A stretch of DNA of 20,787 nucleotides from Chitinispirillales bacterium. Lineage in GTDB: Bacteria; Fibrobacterota; Chitinivibrionia; Chitinivibrionales; Chitinivibrionaceae. Below, piece by piece: positions 1 to 6,778 of the stretch. The stretch spans positions 1 to 20,787 of the forward strand of contig JAIRUI010000098.1 of assembly GCA_031254455.1 (NCBI GenBank), read 5' to 3'. Each line of letters starts with the position of its first letter. Positions within the stretch are counted from its first letter, which is position 1. A model generated the notes under the pieces. That model had not been told where the DNA came from and searched no databases. It was given only the letters and a program-made list of their open reading frames with translations. The position numbers were made by a program, and so were the translations under genes.

Positions 1-1649
1 GTTTCAAGTTTTGCCGTCGGCGCTTGAACCGTTCTATTGTAGATAAACGGTCCCGTATTTTCCCACTTAACCGCGACGGTTCGTTCTGTTATTGAGAAAG
101 TTTTACTTGTGTTCGCCAATTGAATATTGTCGTTAGGTGTTGTCAGTGTTGCCGTTGCAATATAATTATTACCAACGTTTGTTTGCTGTTCTATTACCGT
201 AAGCGGCATGCTTGTTCCGTTCAATAGTGTAGCCGTTACCGTTGGCGACTGAGGTTCTCCATTCCACTCAAGTGTTAAGTTGCCCCAAATTACGTTTACT
301 ACCTCAATCCATTTGGCGTAGAGGGTAATATTAGCTGTAACTACGTCGGTTTCAAAGTTCCATGGTATTGTTAATGTGGCGTCTTTATACCAGCCGATAA
401 AAGTGCAATTGGTTTTTGCAGGGTCTTTGGGTTTGTTGACTTTTGCACCCATTTCCACAATTATATCGGCAACTGCAAAACCTTCATTGGAATTAAATGT
501 TACAACTCTTATTGCTTTCTGCGGGTCAAAACAAAATACAGTCGTAATTGACTTGTTTAATCCTGTGATTTTATCTTCTCCGGTAAAATAATTATTTCTC
601 ACATCTAATTCCTTCAGTTTGACATTCTTTGATACATCAAGAGCAGTCAATACATTGTCGTTGCAATACAAATATGTCAGTTCGGTATTCTTTGATATAT
701 TAAAAGTTGTTAATTGATTATAGGCACACCACAATCCGGTTAGTTTTGTATTTTTCGATACATCAAGTGCAATCAATTGATTGTTGTTGCACCGCAACGT
801 TTTTAACTCGGAAAAATATTCTATACCGGCAAGAGAAGTTATATTTTTATTCGACACGTCAAGTGTTGTCCTAGTATTTACATCACTGTAATATATTGGC
901 TCTCCAAATGCCTTATCAATTATGTTATACACTTCCGTCTTAAAATTCTGGTCTGTGAAATACGCAGTAATGTCTAACGTTTCCGGACTATTCTGCGGCG
1001 AAAAAAATAAATTTTTAGTAATTGACTTATTTAAGCCTATGATTTTATCTTCTCCGGTGAAATAATTGGAGTGGCAAAACAACCTCGTCAGCGCAGTATT
1101 CTTCGACACATCCAGTGTTGTCAGTTGATTGTCGGAGCAAGACAACGTCGTCAGGGCGGTACATCCCGACACATCCAGTGTCGTCAGTTGATTGTCGGAG
1201 CAATCCAACTCCGTCAGGGCGGTACATCCCGACACATCCAGCGTTGTCAATTGATTGCAGTAGCAATCCAACGTCGTCAGGGCGGTACATCCCGACACAT
1301 CCAGTGTTGTCAGTTGATTGTCGGAGCAATCCAACGTCGTCAGGGCGGTACATCCCGACACATCCAGCGTTGTCAGTTGATTGCGGGGAACATACAACGA
1401 TGTCAATCCTGTAAAGTATTCTATACCGGAAAAAGAAGTTATGTGCTTATATTTCATCGTAAGCTCCTTCACAGTATCCACATCCGTATCATATATCGGA
1501 GCGGGAGCGGTTTTATTTATCGCTTTATATACTTCCGCCTTAAAGTTCGGGTCGGTGAACTTATCCGTTATATCTACCTGTCCCATCGCCACAACTGCGG
1601 CAATCACCATCACCGACATTACTTTGAGAAAACCGTTTTTGTTCAGCAT
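1..1649 (-). CDS. Secreted leucine-rich-repeat / InlB-repeat surface protein, 3' end outside window
   Basis: The frame is open from an ATG at 1649 (upstream AGAGGGG as ribosome binding site) to the left edge: 549 codons, no stop. Residues 1-24 form a signal peptide (M-L-NKN-G-FLKV, then a hydrophobic stretch ending near MGQ). Two copies of one module follow. Each starts with DIT-x-x-FTD-x-NFK-x-EVY (about 26-41 and 226-241), continues with 21-residue leucine-rich repeats of the form NQLTTLDVSGCTALTTLDCSD (five units at 90-194, about four at 269-352) and ends with NYFTGEDKI-x-GLNKSIT (195-211 and 353-369). Residues 382-447 are an InlB B-repeat/Flg_new domain (VTFNSN ... FIGWYKD ... LYAKW). Residues 448-549 look like bacterial Ig/MBG-type repeats (LEWNGEPQSPTVTA, KWENTGPFIYN). 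Such proteins are usually exported adhesins; here that role is inferred. The C-terminus is missing, so the anchoring mode is unknown. Confidence 0.9.
   Translation of the reverse strand, partial: MLNKNGFLKVMSVMVIAAVVAMGQVDITDKFTDPNFKAEVYKAINKTAPAPIYDTDVDTVKELTMKYKHITSFSGIEYFTGLTSLYVPRNQLTTLDVSGCTALTTLDCSDNQLTTLDVSGCTALTTLDCYCNQLTTLDVSGCTALTELDCSDNQLTTLDVSGCTALTTLSCSDNQLTTLDVSKNTALTRLFCHSNYFTGEDKIIGLNKSITKNLFFSPQNSPETLDITAYFTDQNFKTEVYNIIDKAFGEPIYYSDVNTRTTLDVSNKNITSLAGIEYFSELKTLRCNNNQLIALDVSKNTKLTGLWCAYNQLTTFNISKNTELTYLYCNDNVLTALDVSKNVKLKELDVRNNYFTGEDKITGLNKSITTVFCFDPQKAIRVVTFNSNEGFAVADIIVEMGAKVNKPKDPAKTNCTFIGWYKDATLTIPWNFETDVVTANITLYAKWIEVVNVIWGNLTLEWNGEPQSPTVTATLLNGTSMPLTVIEQQTNVGNNYIATATLTTPNDNIQLANTSKTFSITERTVAVKWENTGPFIYNRTVQAPTAKLE
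1068..1382 (-). repeat. Five tandem 63-bp units inside the leucine-rich-repeat gene
   Basis: Five consecutive 63-bp units encode 21-residue leucine-rich repeats (residues 90-194 of the left-edge protein). Four are nearly identical at DNA level, including synonymous positions (CTGGATGTGTCGGGATGTAC recurs). The fifth has diverged (SKNTALTRLFCHS). Near-identity at silent sites indicates recent expansion or gene conversion, so copy number may vary between strains. Confidence 0.92.
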
Positions 1650-1696
1650 AATAACACCCCTCTGTTAATGATTCTTTTCTTCCATATCTATCTCTG

Positions 1697-1778
1697 GATC
1701 GCTTCGTTTTACCGTAATGACGAATGTAGTCGATAGCGCACAACACGTCATTGCGAGGAATATAATAACGAAGCAATC
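1697..1778. repeat. Interspersed palindromic repeat of the CGTCATTGCGAG ... GAAGCAATC type
   Basis: An 82-bp imperfect palindrome lies in the leader of the left-edge gene. The outer arms GATCGCTTCGTT (1697-1708) and AACGAAGCAATC (1767-1778) match at 11 of 12 positions. The inner arms GTAATGACG (1714-1722) and CGTCATTGC (1746-1754) match at 8 of 9. The motif CGTCATTGCGAG...CGAAGCAATC is a dispersed repeat known from many bacterial genomes. Together with the 1797-1818 hairpin it fills much of the space between the shared upstream element and the start codon. Confidence 0.7.
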
Positions 1779-1796
1779 TATATGTCTTCCGTCATC

Positions 1797-1818
1797 CCAT
1801 ACGGCTTGCGCCGTATGG
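1797..1818. repeat. Perfect 9-bp hairpin CCATACGGC/GCCGTATGG
   Basis: The arms at 1797-1805 and 1810-1818 are perfectly complementary around a 4-nt loop (TTGC on the plus strand, GCAA in the gene-sense transcript, a GNRA-type tetraloop). There is no T-run after it in the gene direction, so it is unlikely to be a terminator. It abuts the 1697-1778 palindrome and resembles dispersed GTCATCCC...-type hairpin repeats. In a leader transcript it would be a stable stem upstream of the start codon. Confidence 0.7.
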
Positions 1819-1840
1819 ATATCGGATATTAGCCGAATCA

Positions 1841-1920
1841 AAAACATTATGAATTAAAGGAGAGTAGAACTTATATGCAAAAAACAAAAAGGCTGCTCTG
1901 CCGAAATTCGTGTTTTTTGC
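1841..1920 (-). repeat. Conserved upstream element, left copy
   Basis: Read in the gene direction (from 1920 down), this 80-bp segment matches 19622-19707 ahead of the right-edge gene with few substitutions and small indels. Conserved blocks are GAATTTCGGCAGAGCAGCC, a T-rich tract, AAGTTCTACT-Y-TCCT and TAATTCATAATGTTTT. The other gene is 17.8 kb away in the opposite orientation, so the copies form a long inverted repeat. The element may include the gene promoter, but -35/-10 boxes are not convincing because the spacing between the blocks differs by several bases between copies. Confidence 0.85.
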
Positions 1921-2087
1921 GTAAAACTATGAATTTTTTACCTGTGCTTTGAATAAAATAAACATAAGGTTGATGGGCAGAACAACCTAAGAAAGGATGT
2001 TTATACCATTATGTTTATTTTTACAAAAAAGTCAAAAAGCACTAATGAAAAGTCGGGTATTATTCCGACAATCCATAGTTTTACGCA
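1890..2087 (-). ncRNA. Candidate pseudoknotted structured RNA, left copy
   Basis: In the gene-sense direction, starting at 2087: outer stem P1 is TGCGTAAAACTATG (2087-2074) with CATAGTTTTACGCA (1931-1918), 14 bp perfect. A small hairpin GTCGG/CCGAC lies at 2069-2052. Inner stem P2 is AAAATAAACATAA (2021-2009) with TTATGTTTATTTT (1967-1955), 13 bp perfect. The apical loop contains AGGUUGUUCUGCC (1988-1976). Downstream of P1, GGCAGAGCAGCCU (1902-1890) can pair with that motif over 13 positions with two G-U pairs, followed by a U-rich tract. An internal GGUUG/CAACC hairpin (1987-1983/1972-1968) would compete with the long-range pairing. The element sits immediately ahead of the shared upstream element. 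Transcription is not shown; a folded DNA site or small mobile palindrome is the alternative. Confidence 0.45.
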
Positions 2088-2164
2088 TCAATAAAATAAT
2101 ATTATGTTTTGGGTAGATATAACAGGAAAGTTGAAAAACGAGAAAAAATTAGCGTTTTTTGTAT

Positions 2165-2341
2165 TTATATGTTTTTTAGCAATTCGGTATCTTTGATTTC
2201 CATTTTTGAAAAAGCAAACAATTTTTCGCCTAAATCTTTAAGCGACGCGCCTATATGATATACAGTGTTATCAATTATCAAAAAACGATCGTATATTATT
2301 TCAAAATTTCTATAACCTGTAAATCGCCCATAGATAGAAAT
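2165..2341 (-). pseudogene. Degraded C-terminus of a PLD-like/ORF6N-associated protein
   Basis: In a frame different from the gene ending at 2310, the minus strand encodes GYRNFEIIYDRFLIIDNTVY, then HIGASLKDLGEKLFAFSKM and EIKDTELLKNI, then TAA at 2165-2167. From memory, (H)DRFLIID...YHIGASLKDLGKK...FAFSKM is the conserved C-terminal end of many FCB proteins carrying ORF6N or similar DNA-binding domains. It resembles a phospholipase-D HKD half-motif (H-x-K/R-x4-D ... G-x-S). Here the first His is Tyr (TAC). No start or N-terminal domain is present, and the upstream DNA is occupied in another frame by the membrane-protein gene. I read it as a remnant left by deletion or recombination; its upstream boundary is uncertain. 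Confidence 0.55.
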
Positions 2342-3104
2342 TACGATAACATATTCCTAAAAGCATATAGAAAATTACGCCAAAAAACGCCCAAACCGCC
2401 GAAACTTTTGAGAAAATAGAGAAGTTGTTTGCAGAAAAAATTAATAATATCCAATTAACCGCCGTCCAAAAAAGCGGATAAATAAGCGAGAAAATAACCC
2501 AAACAATACAAATCATCATTGACACGCATTCCCAAACGCTTACGGCGGTAAAAAACGCAATAGGCGCGATAAGAAAGCAAAAAAACTTAAGAACGTTTGC
2601 CGTTTTTTCCATTTCAAAACGGATAAAAGACGCTTTTTGATGATATTGCAGAAAGTCCGAAATCTGTTCTTTCTTAAGCCGTTTAGACAAACTTTGTATT
2701 AGCGCAGCCAAATTTTTCGATTCGGCCGGAATGTGGATTTTTTGACGATCTATAACTATCGAAAACGATGAATATAGACCCCAAAACGACTTTTTGACGA
2801 AAGAAATTTCATTCGTTTCAAAACGAAATTTTTTATTTCCTTTGAAGAAGTTCCACGTATCTTCACCGTCGCATACAAGCGCGGATTTGTTTTTGTATGA
2901 GAAAAAACGTGACAAAAAAAGCGCAGAAATAAAAAAATACAAGATAATTATTGCAGAAATATTTAACTCTTTAATTATCAAAACTTGTTTATAATATCCG
3001 ATTGCGAGAACGTAAACCAAAATAATAAGAAAAACCGTGTTAAATATAAAATTCTCCAAATTAGATAAATTTGTAAACGGCGTTTTTGATTTTTGAATCA
3101 CCAT
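2310..3104 (-). CDS. Unknown inner-membrane protein in the pyrE-mlaE cluster
   Basis: A 264-residue protein I do not recognise. Hydrophobic segments at about 24-42, 47-64, 175-190, 195-213, 214-228 and 236-254 suggest several membrane helices. A soluble part at about 70-165 (FRFETNEISFVKKSFWGLYSS, VIDRQKIHIP) looks like a small beta-rich, PH-like domain between helices, then a basic segment (SKRLKKEQ). The ATG overlaps the stop of the upstream permease gene by one base (TAATG), so it is probably translated by coupling in the same mRNA. Its last residues overlap, in another frame, the PLD/ORF6N remnant, so the C-terminus may have been altered by the event that left that fragment. The neighbourhood suggests an envelope or lipid-transport link; that is inference only. 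Confidence 0.75.
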   Translation of the reverse strand: MVIQKSKTPFTNLSNLENFIFNTVFLIILVYVLAIGYYKQVLIIKELNISAIIILYFFISALFLSRFFSYKNKSALVCDGEDTWNFFKGNKKFRFETNEISFVKKSFWGLYSSFSIVIDRQKIHIPAESKNLAALIQSLSKRLKKEQISDFLQYHQKASFIRFEMEKTANVLKFFCFLIAPIAFFTAVSVWECVSMMICIVWVIFSLIYPLFWTAVNWILLIFSANNFSIFSKVSAVWAFFGVIFYMLLGICYRNFYLWAIYRL

Positions 3105-3958
3105 TACATCATTACCTGACTGATCATTAAGTTTGCGGCAAGTATCATTACCGAAGCGGAAACCACCGCGTTTCTGGTCGATGCGCCGACGCCGACCGCG
3201 CCGCCCGTGGTCGTATATCCGTAGTAACAGCCCGTAAGTCCGGTAATTCCTCCGAACACAAAGCTTTTTACAAGCCCTATATAAACGTCGTTTATATTAA
3301 ACATGAGCCGCATCGAATTGTAAAACGTTCCGACGTTAAGTCCGAAAGCGACAGTCGCAAGAATTTGAGAAGCGACTATCGCCGCTATAGAGCCGTAAAC
3401 AAACATTGCCGGCGTCATTAAAAACGCCGATATTATACGAGGAGAAATAATATATTTTATAGGGTTAAGCGAAAGACAGGTCAACGCGTCCAATTGCTCG
3501 GTAACTTTCATAGTTCCGATTTCTGCGGCGACTTTCGCTCCTATTCTTCCCGCCAAAACAAGACCTATAAGCGTTGGTCCAAGTTCGGACAATACGACTT
3601 TCAGAACCATCATTCCCAAATATTGCAAACCTATCATATCTTTTGCCAAATAATGAACCTGCCAAGTCGCGATAAATCCCGTAAAAACAGAAGCCAAAAG
3701 CACTATGGGAATCGAACGCACGCCGACAAGCATAAGCTGTTGAGAAACAGACGAAATTTTAGGTTTCGCCAATAATCCCTGAGCAAGGAATTTCATCATT
3801 TGTCCAAATTCCGAAATTCCTTCCATTATAAATTTTCCTACGGATACGGCAAGCGTGTTGAAAAACGATTCTTTTTCAATAAGCATTACCTGTACTATAT
3901 CGTTATTGCGCATAGACAGAAATTCTTCCGTATTTAACTTGTTTTCATCGTTTTTCAC
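3104..3958 (-). CDS. mlaE: MlaE-type phospholipid ABC transporter permease
   Basis: About 284 residues. MlaE family (DUF140) permeases move phospholipids between the inner and outer membranes with an MlaF-type ATPase and an MCE-domain MlaD protein. Family hallmarks: a hydrophobic segment with LLASVFTGFIATWQ (about 88-101), the long conserved stretch beginning ELGPTLIGLVLAGRIGAKVA and continuing to TEQLDAL (about 125-158), NPIKYIISPRIIS, and further helices to the C-terminus. I choose the GTG at 3958: GGAG lies 7 nt upstream and GTGA overlaps the pyrE stop, typical of coupling. A TTG at 3964 is also in frame but less well placed. No ATPase or MCE gene is in the window, so partners must be elsewhere. 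The stop overlaps the next ATG by one base. Confidence 0.9.
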   Translation of the reverse strand: MKNDENKLNTEEFLSMRNNDIVQVMLIEKESFFNTLAVSVGKFIMEGISEFGQMMKFLAQGLLAKPKISSVSQQLMLVGVRSIPIVLLASVFTGFIATWQVHYLAKDMIGLQYLGMMVLKVVLSELGPTLIGLVLAGRIGAKVAAEIGTMKVTEQLDALTCLSLNPIKYIISPRIISAFLMTPAMFVYGSIAAIVASQILATVAFGLNVGTFYNSMRLMFNINDVYIGLVKSFVFGGITGLTGCYYGYTTTGGAVGVGASTRNAVVSASVMILAANLMISQVMM

Positions 3959-4626
3959 AAACAAACTCCGTACCGCGAGCGATAATCGTCAATTTTTCTT
4001 TTTGTATCGTCGTCAATTAAAATCTTTCCGCAAACTCGTCTTTTGTATCCGAATTCTACAATGTCGTCAATGCATACGATCGCTTTAGGCGTAATTTTAT
4101 AATCTTGCTCAATAAGAGTGAACGCGCCGCGCCCGTCGCCGCCTTTCTCTTGTCTATCTACGCTCACTATAAGTCCGCCGACAGTTACGTTTGCGATGTT
4201 TTTTAGGATGGGGAGCGTTTCGGCGATTGAAGTTCCCGCCGTAGTGACGTCTTCGATCATCAAGACCTTATCTCCGTCTTTCAGATTATATCCTATAAGC
4301 GTTCCGCCTTCGCCGTGGTCTTTTATTTCTTTGCGGTTGAAACAAAATCCTACGTTTATGTTTTTTTTCGTCAGAGCGATCGCCGTCGTTACCGAAAGCG
4401 GAATTCCTTTGTATGCCGGACCGAAAAGCGCGTTATAATCGGAAAAATTTTTTGTTATCGCTTCCGCATAAAATTCTCCGAGCTTTGCAATCTGAGCCCC
4501 CGTTTTGTATCTTCCGGTGTTGATGAAATACGGTGTCTTGCGTCCGCTTTTTGTTATGAAATCGCCAAAAGTTAAAACTTCGCATTCTACCATAAATTCA
4601 ATAAAATCTTGTTTATATTTGTCCAA
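3955..4626 (-). CDS. pyrE: Orotate phosphoribosyltransferase
   Basis: 223 residues. Catalyses orotate + PRPP to OMP in de novo pyrimidine synthesis, cytosolic, normally dimeric. Seen: the substrate region TKSGRKTPYFINTGRY (about 25-40), FGPAYKGIPL (68-77), the catalytic loop NRKEIKDHGEGG (97-108) and the PRPP-binding signature VLMIEDVTTAGTS (121-133). The open frame extends to 4695, but the TTG at 4626 is preceded by AAGGAG with 7-nt spacing and gives MDKYKQDFIEF, matching the usual N-terminus, so I take it as the start. It is first in a minus-strand overlapping cluster with mlaE and diverges from htpG. Confidence 0.93.
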   Translation of the reverse strand: MDKYKQDFIEFMVECEVLTFGDFITKSGRKTPYFINTGRYKTGAQIAKLGEFYAEAITKNFSDYNALFGPAYKGIPLSVTTAIALTKKNINVGFCFNRKEIKDHGEGGTLIGYNLKDGDKVLMIEDVTTAGTSIAETLPILKNIANVTVGGLIVSVDRQEKGGDGRGAFTLIEQDYKITPKAIVCIDDIVEFGYKRRVCGKILIDDDTKRKIDDYRSRYGVCL

Positions 4627-4684
4627 AACGTTTCTCCTTGAACTAAACTTTTTGTCAAAAAATAATTTCTGCCTAAATAAACGG

Positions 4685-4711
4685 TTGACAGGCAAATAAA
4701 AATCTTATTAT
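4685..4711 (+). promoter_or_regulatory. Possible sigma70-like promoter for htpG
   Basis: A consensus TTGACA (4685-4690) is followed after 15 bp by TATTAT (4706-4711) in the intergenic space ahead of htpG. The spacing is shorter than the optimal 17 bp. No HrcA/CIRCE inverted repeat is visible here. FCB-group promoters often differ from the sigma70 consensus, so this is tentative. Confidence 0.35.
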
Positions 4712-4754
4712 TTTCCCCAAAAACAATATTATTTAAACAAAAAGGAGTAAATTT

Positions 4755-6632
4755 ATGTCGGAAACTTTGGAATTCCAGGCGGAAGCCAAGCAACTGCTTC
4801 AACTTATGATTCATTCTCTTTACAGTCACAAAGAGATTTTTTTGCGCGAGATTGTGTCAAACGCGTCGGACGCGTTGGACAAAGCCCGTTTTGAATCGTT
4901 GACAAACAATGCGGTCAAAATAGACATAGATTCCCTAAAAATAACCATTTCGGTCGATAAAGAAAACCGTCGGCTGACAATTTCGGACAACGGAATAGGA
5001 ATGAGCCGCGAAGAACTTATAAACAACTTGGGAACTATTGCGCGAAGCGGTTCTAAAGTGTTTTTGGAAAATCTTTCGGGCGACCAAAAGTTAGACTCAA
5101 ATCTAATCGGGCAGTTTGGCGTAGGATTTTATTCGGTTTTTATGGTCTCGTCAAAAGTAGAAGTTTTGACAAAAAGAATCGGCGAGGAAAACGCGTTTCG
5201 TTGGATATCGTCGGCGGACACGACGTACGAAATTTCGACGGCGGCGAGGGCGGAAAGCGGAACCGACGTCATTATTTATTTAAACGAGGGCGAAGAAGAG
5301 TATTTAGAAAATTGGAAAATTAAAAATTTAATCAAAAAATATTCTTCGTTCATAGCGTTTCCGGTGATGATGGCAAGCGACGATGAAAATAAAAAAGGTG
5401 AATTGGAAAAAATAAATTCGCTGAAACCGATTTGGGAAAGAAACGCAAGCGAAGTCAAAGACGAAGAATACGAAGAATTTTATACGCAGGCGTGCGGCGG
5501 GTTCGGCAAAGTTCTAAAAACGATTCATACAAAAGCCGAAGGAGCTATGGAATATTCGGCTATTGCGTTTATTCCCGAAAAAATTTCACCGTTTGAAATT
5601 TATAATCAGGAACGTAAACACGGTGTAAAATTGTACGTGAGAAAAGTGTTTATTTCCGACGACATAAAAGAATTACTGCCTGATTACTTCCGTTTTGTGA
5701 GGGGAATCGTTGATTCAAACGATCTGCCGCTTAACGTTTCGCGAGAAATTTTGCAAGATAATCCTATTATCGGTAAAATTCGTAAGGCGCTTTCCGGAAA
5801 AATATTTTCGGAACTTAAAAAACTCGCTCAAAACGACAAAGAAAAATATTCGGCGTTTTGGAAAGAATTCGGCGCAATTATCAAAGAAGGTTTGTATAAC
5901 GATTACGAAAATCGCGAAGAACTTTTGGATATTCTGCGATTTAATTCAAGCGGCGGCGACAATGCGGATTATTTGACTTCGCTTGACGAGTATATTTCTC
6001 GAATGAACGAAAAACAGAAAGATATTTATTATCTTATAGGCGATACTTACGAAACGGTTCGTAAAAGTCCGCACATGGAATTGTTTCGTGAAAAAAATAT
6101 TGAGGTGATTTATTTTACCGATCCGATTGACGAGTTTATAGTTCCCGCTTTGTTTAACGCAAAAGGAAAAGAACTCAAAAGTATCGCCGATTCAAAATTA
6201 GATTTAGGCGAACTTGACGGCGAAGATAAAACCGCCAAAGAGGAAAGCGAGAAAAAACTGAAAAAATTTATCGGACGCGTCAAAAATATTTTGAATGAAA
6301 AAGTAGCGAACGTCAGTATTACAACACGCCTTAAAGAAAGTCCGGCAAGAGTCGTAGCCGGCGAAGGCGAGGTCGGCGGTCATATGGAAAAAATGATGAA
6401 AGCGATGGGAAAGATGATACCGGATAGTAAAAAGAACTTGGAAATTAACGCAAATCATTCGGTAATCGACAAACTTAATTCTCTGTACGAAAAAGATCCA
6501 AAAAGCGACGATTTGCAGGAATGGGTCACACTCCTTTACGAGCAGGCGCTTATCGCCGACGGGAGTCCGGTTCCGGATCAATCGGCGTATATGCAGAGAA
6601 TAAATAAATTGTTTGAGAAGGCGATCGGGTAG
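4755..6632 (+). CDS. htpG: Molecular chaperone HtpG (bacterial Hsp90)
   Basis: 625 residues, the usual full length for HtpG, a cytosolic ATP-dependent homodimeric chaperone. The N-terminal GHKL ATPase domain shows REIVSNASDALDK with the catalytic Glu at about 32 and Asn36, then SDNGIGM with the ATP-binding Asp at about 78, NNLGTIARSGSK, and the lid/glycine motif GQFGVGFYSVF (about 115-126). The middle domain (about 225-490) has IWERNASEVKDEEY and LYVRKVFI. The C-terminal dimerisation part has SITTRLKESPARVV and a helical end. An AAGGAG sequence precedes the ATG. It appears monocistronic, diverging from pyrE, with a possible terminator downstream. Confidence 0.97.
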   Translation: MSETLEFQAEAKQLLQLMIHSLYSHKEIFLREIVSNASDALDKARFESLTNNAVKIDIDSLKITISVDKENRRLTISDNGIGMSREELINNLGTIARSGSKVFLENLSGDQKLDSNLIGQFGVGFYSVFMVSSKVEVLTKRIGEENAFRWISSADTTYEISTAARAESGTDVIIYLNEGEEEYLENWKIKNLIKKYSSFIAFPVMMASDDENKKGELEKINSLKPIWERNASEVKDEEYEEFYTQACGGFGKVLKTIHTKAEGAMEYSAIAFIPEKISPFEIYNQERKHGVKLYVRKVFISDDIKELLPDYFRFVRGIVDSNDLPLNVSREILQDNPIIGKIRKALSGKIFSELKKLAQNDKEKYSAFWKEFGAIIKEGLYNDYENREELLDILRFNSSGGDNADYLTSLDEYISRMNEKQKDIYYLIGDTYETVRKSPHMELFREKNIEVIYFTDPIDEFIVPALFNAKGKELKSIADSKLDLGELDGEDKTAKEESEKKLKKFIGRVKNILNEKVANVSITTRLKESPARVVAGEGEVGGHMEKMMKAMGKMIPDSKKNLEINANHSVIDKLNSLYEKDPKSDDLQEWVTLLYEQALIADGSPVPDQSAYMQRINKLFEKAIG

Positions 6633-6673
6633 ATATAGCGGCGTTACGAAGATTATAAAATCAGGCGTTTTCA

Positions 6674-6700
6674 AGAAAACGACATAAAGTTTTCTTTTTT
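6674..6700 (+). terminator. Probable intrinsic terminator after htpG
   Basis: AGAAAAC (6674-6680) and GTTTTCT (6689-6695) form a 7-bp stem around an 8-nt loop, followed by a T-run to 6700. The stem is AT-rich, so it would be weak. A competing hairpin CGTTTTC-AA-GAAAACG (6666-6681) overlaps it. Confidence 0.4.
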
Positions 6701-6778
6701 GGTTTTAACGTTCGCTAAATAAAGCATAATGTTGTTGAACATATAGTATTTTCCTGCTGGAGCTAAACGGAGGAAAAA

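Noticed and set aside
1068..1382. Tandem 63-bp units considered as a CRISPR array
   Set aside because: There are no unique spacers: the units are contiguous, coding and keep a 21-residue period.
1045..1736. Several overlapping open frames on both strands over the 63-bp repeats
   Set aside because: A 63-bp period keeps other frames open too. The only frame with a signal peptide, ribosome binding site, leucine-rich repeats and InlB domain is the minus frame from 1649.
1918..2087. Hairpin elements considered as integron attC sites
   Set aside because: The ends lack the GTTRRRY/RYYYAAC core boxes, no integrase is present, and the conserved part extends well outside the palindrome.
3494..4575. 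Plus-strand frames opposite mlaE and pyrE
   Set aside because: They are shadows of conserved minus-strand genes with no recognisable domains.
4627..4695. Longer pyrE start at 4695
   Set aside because: The added residues are not part of the family N-terminus, and AAGGAG is positioned for the TTG at 4626.
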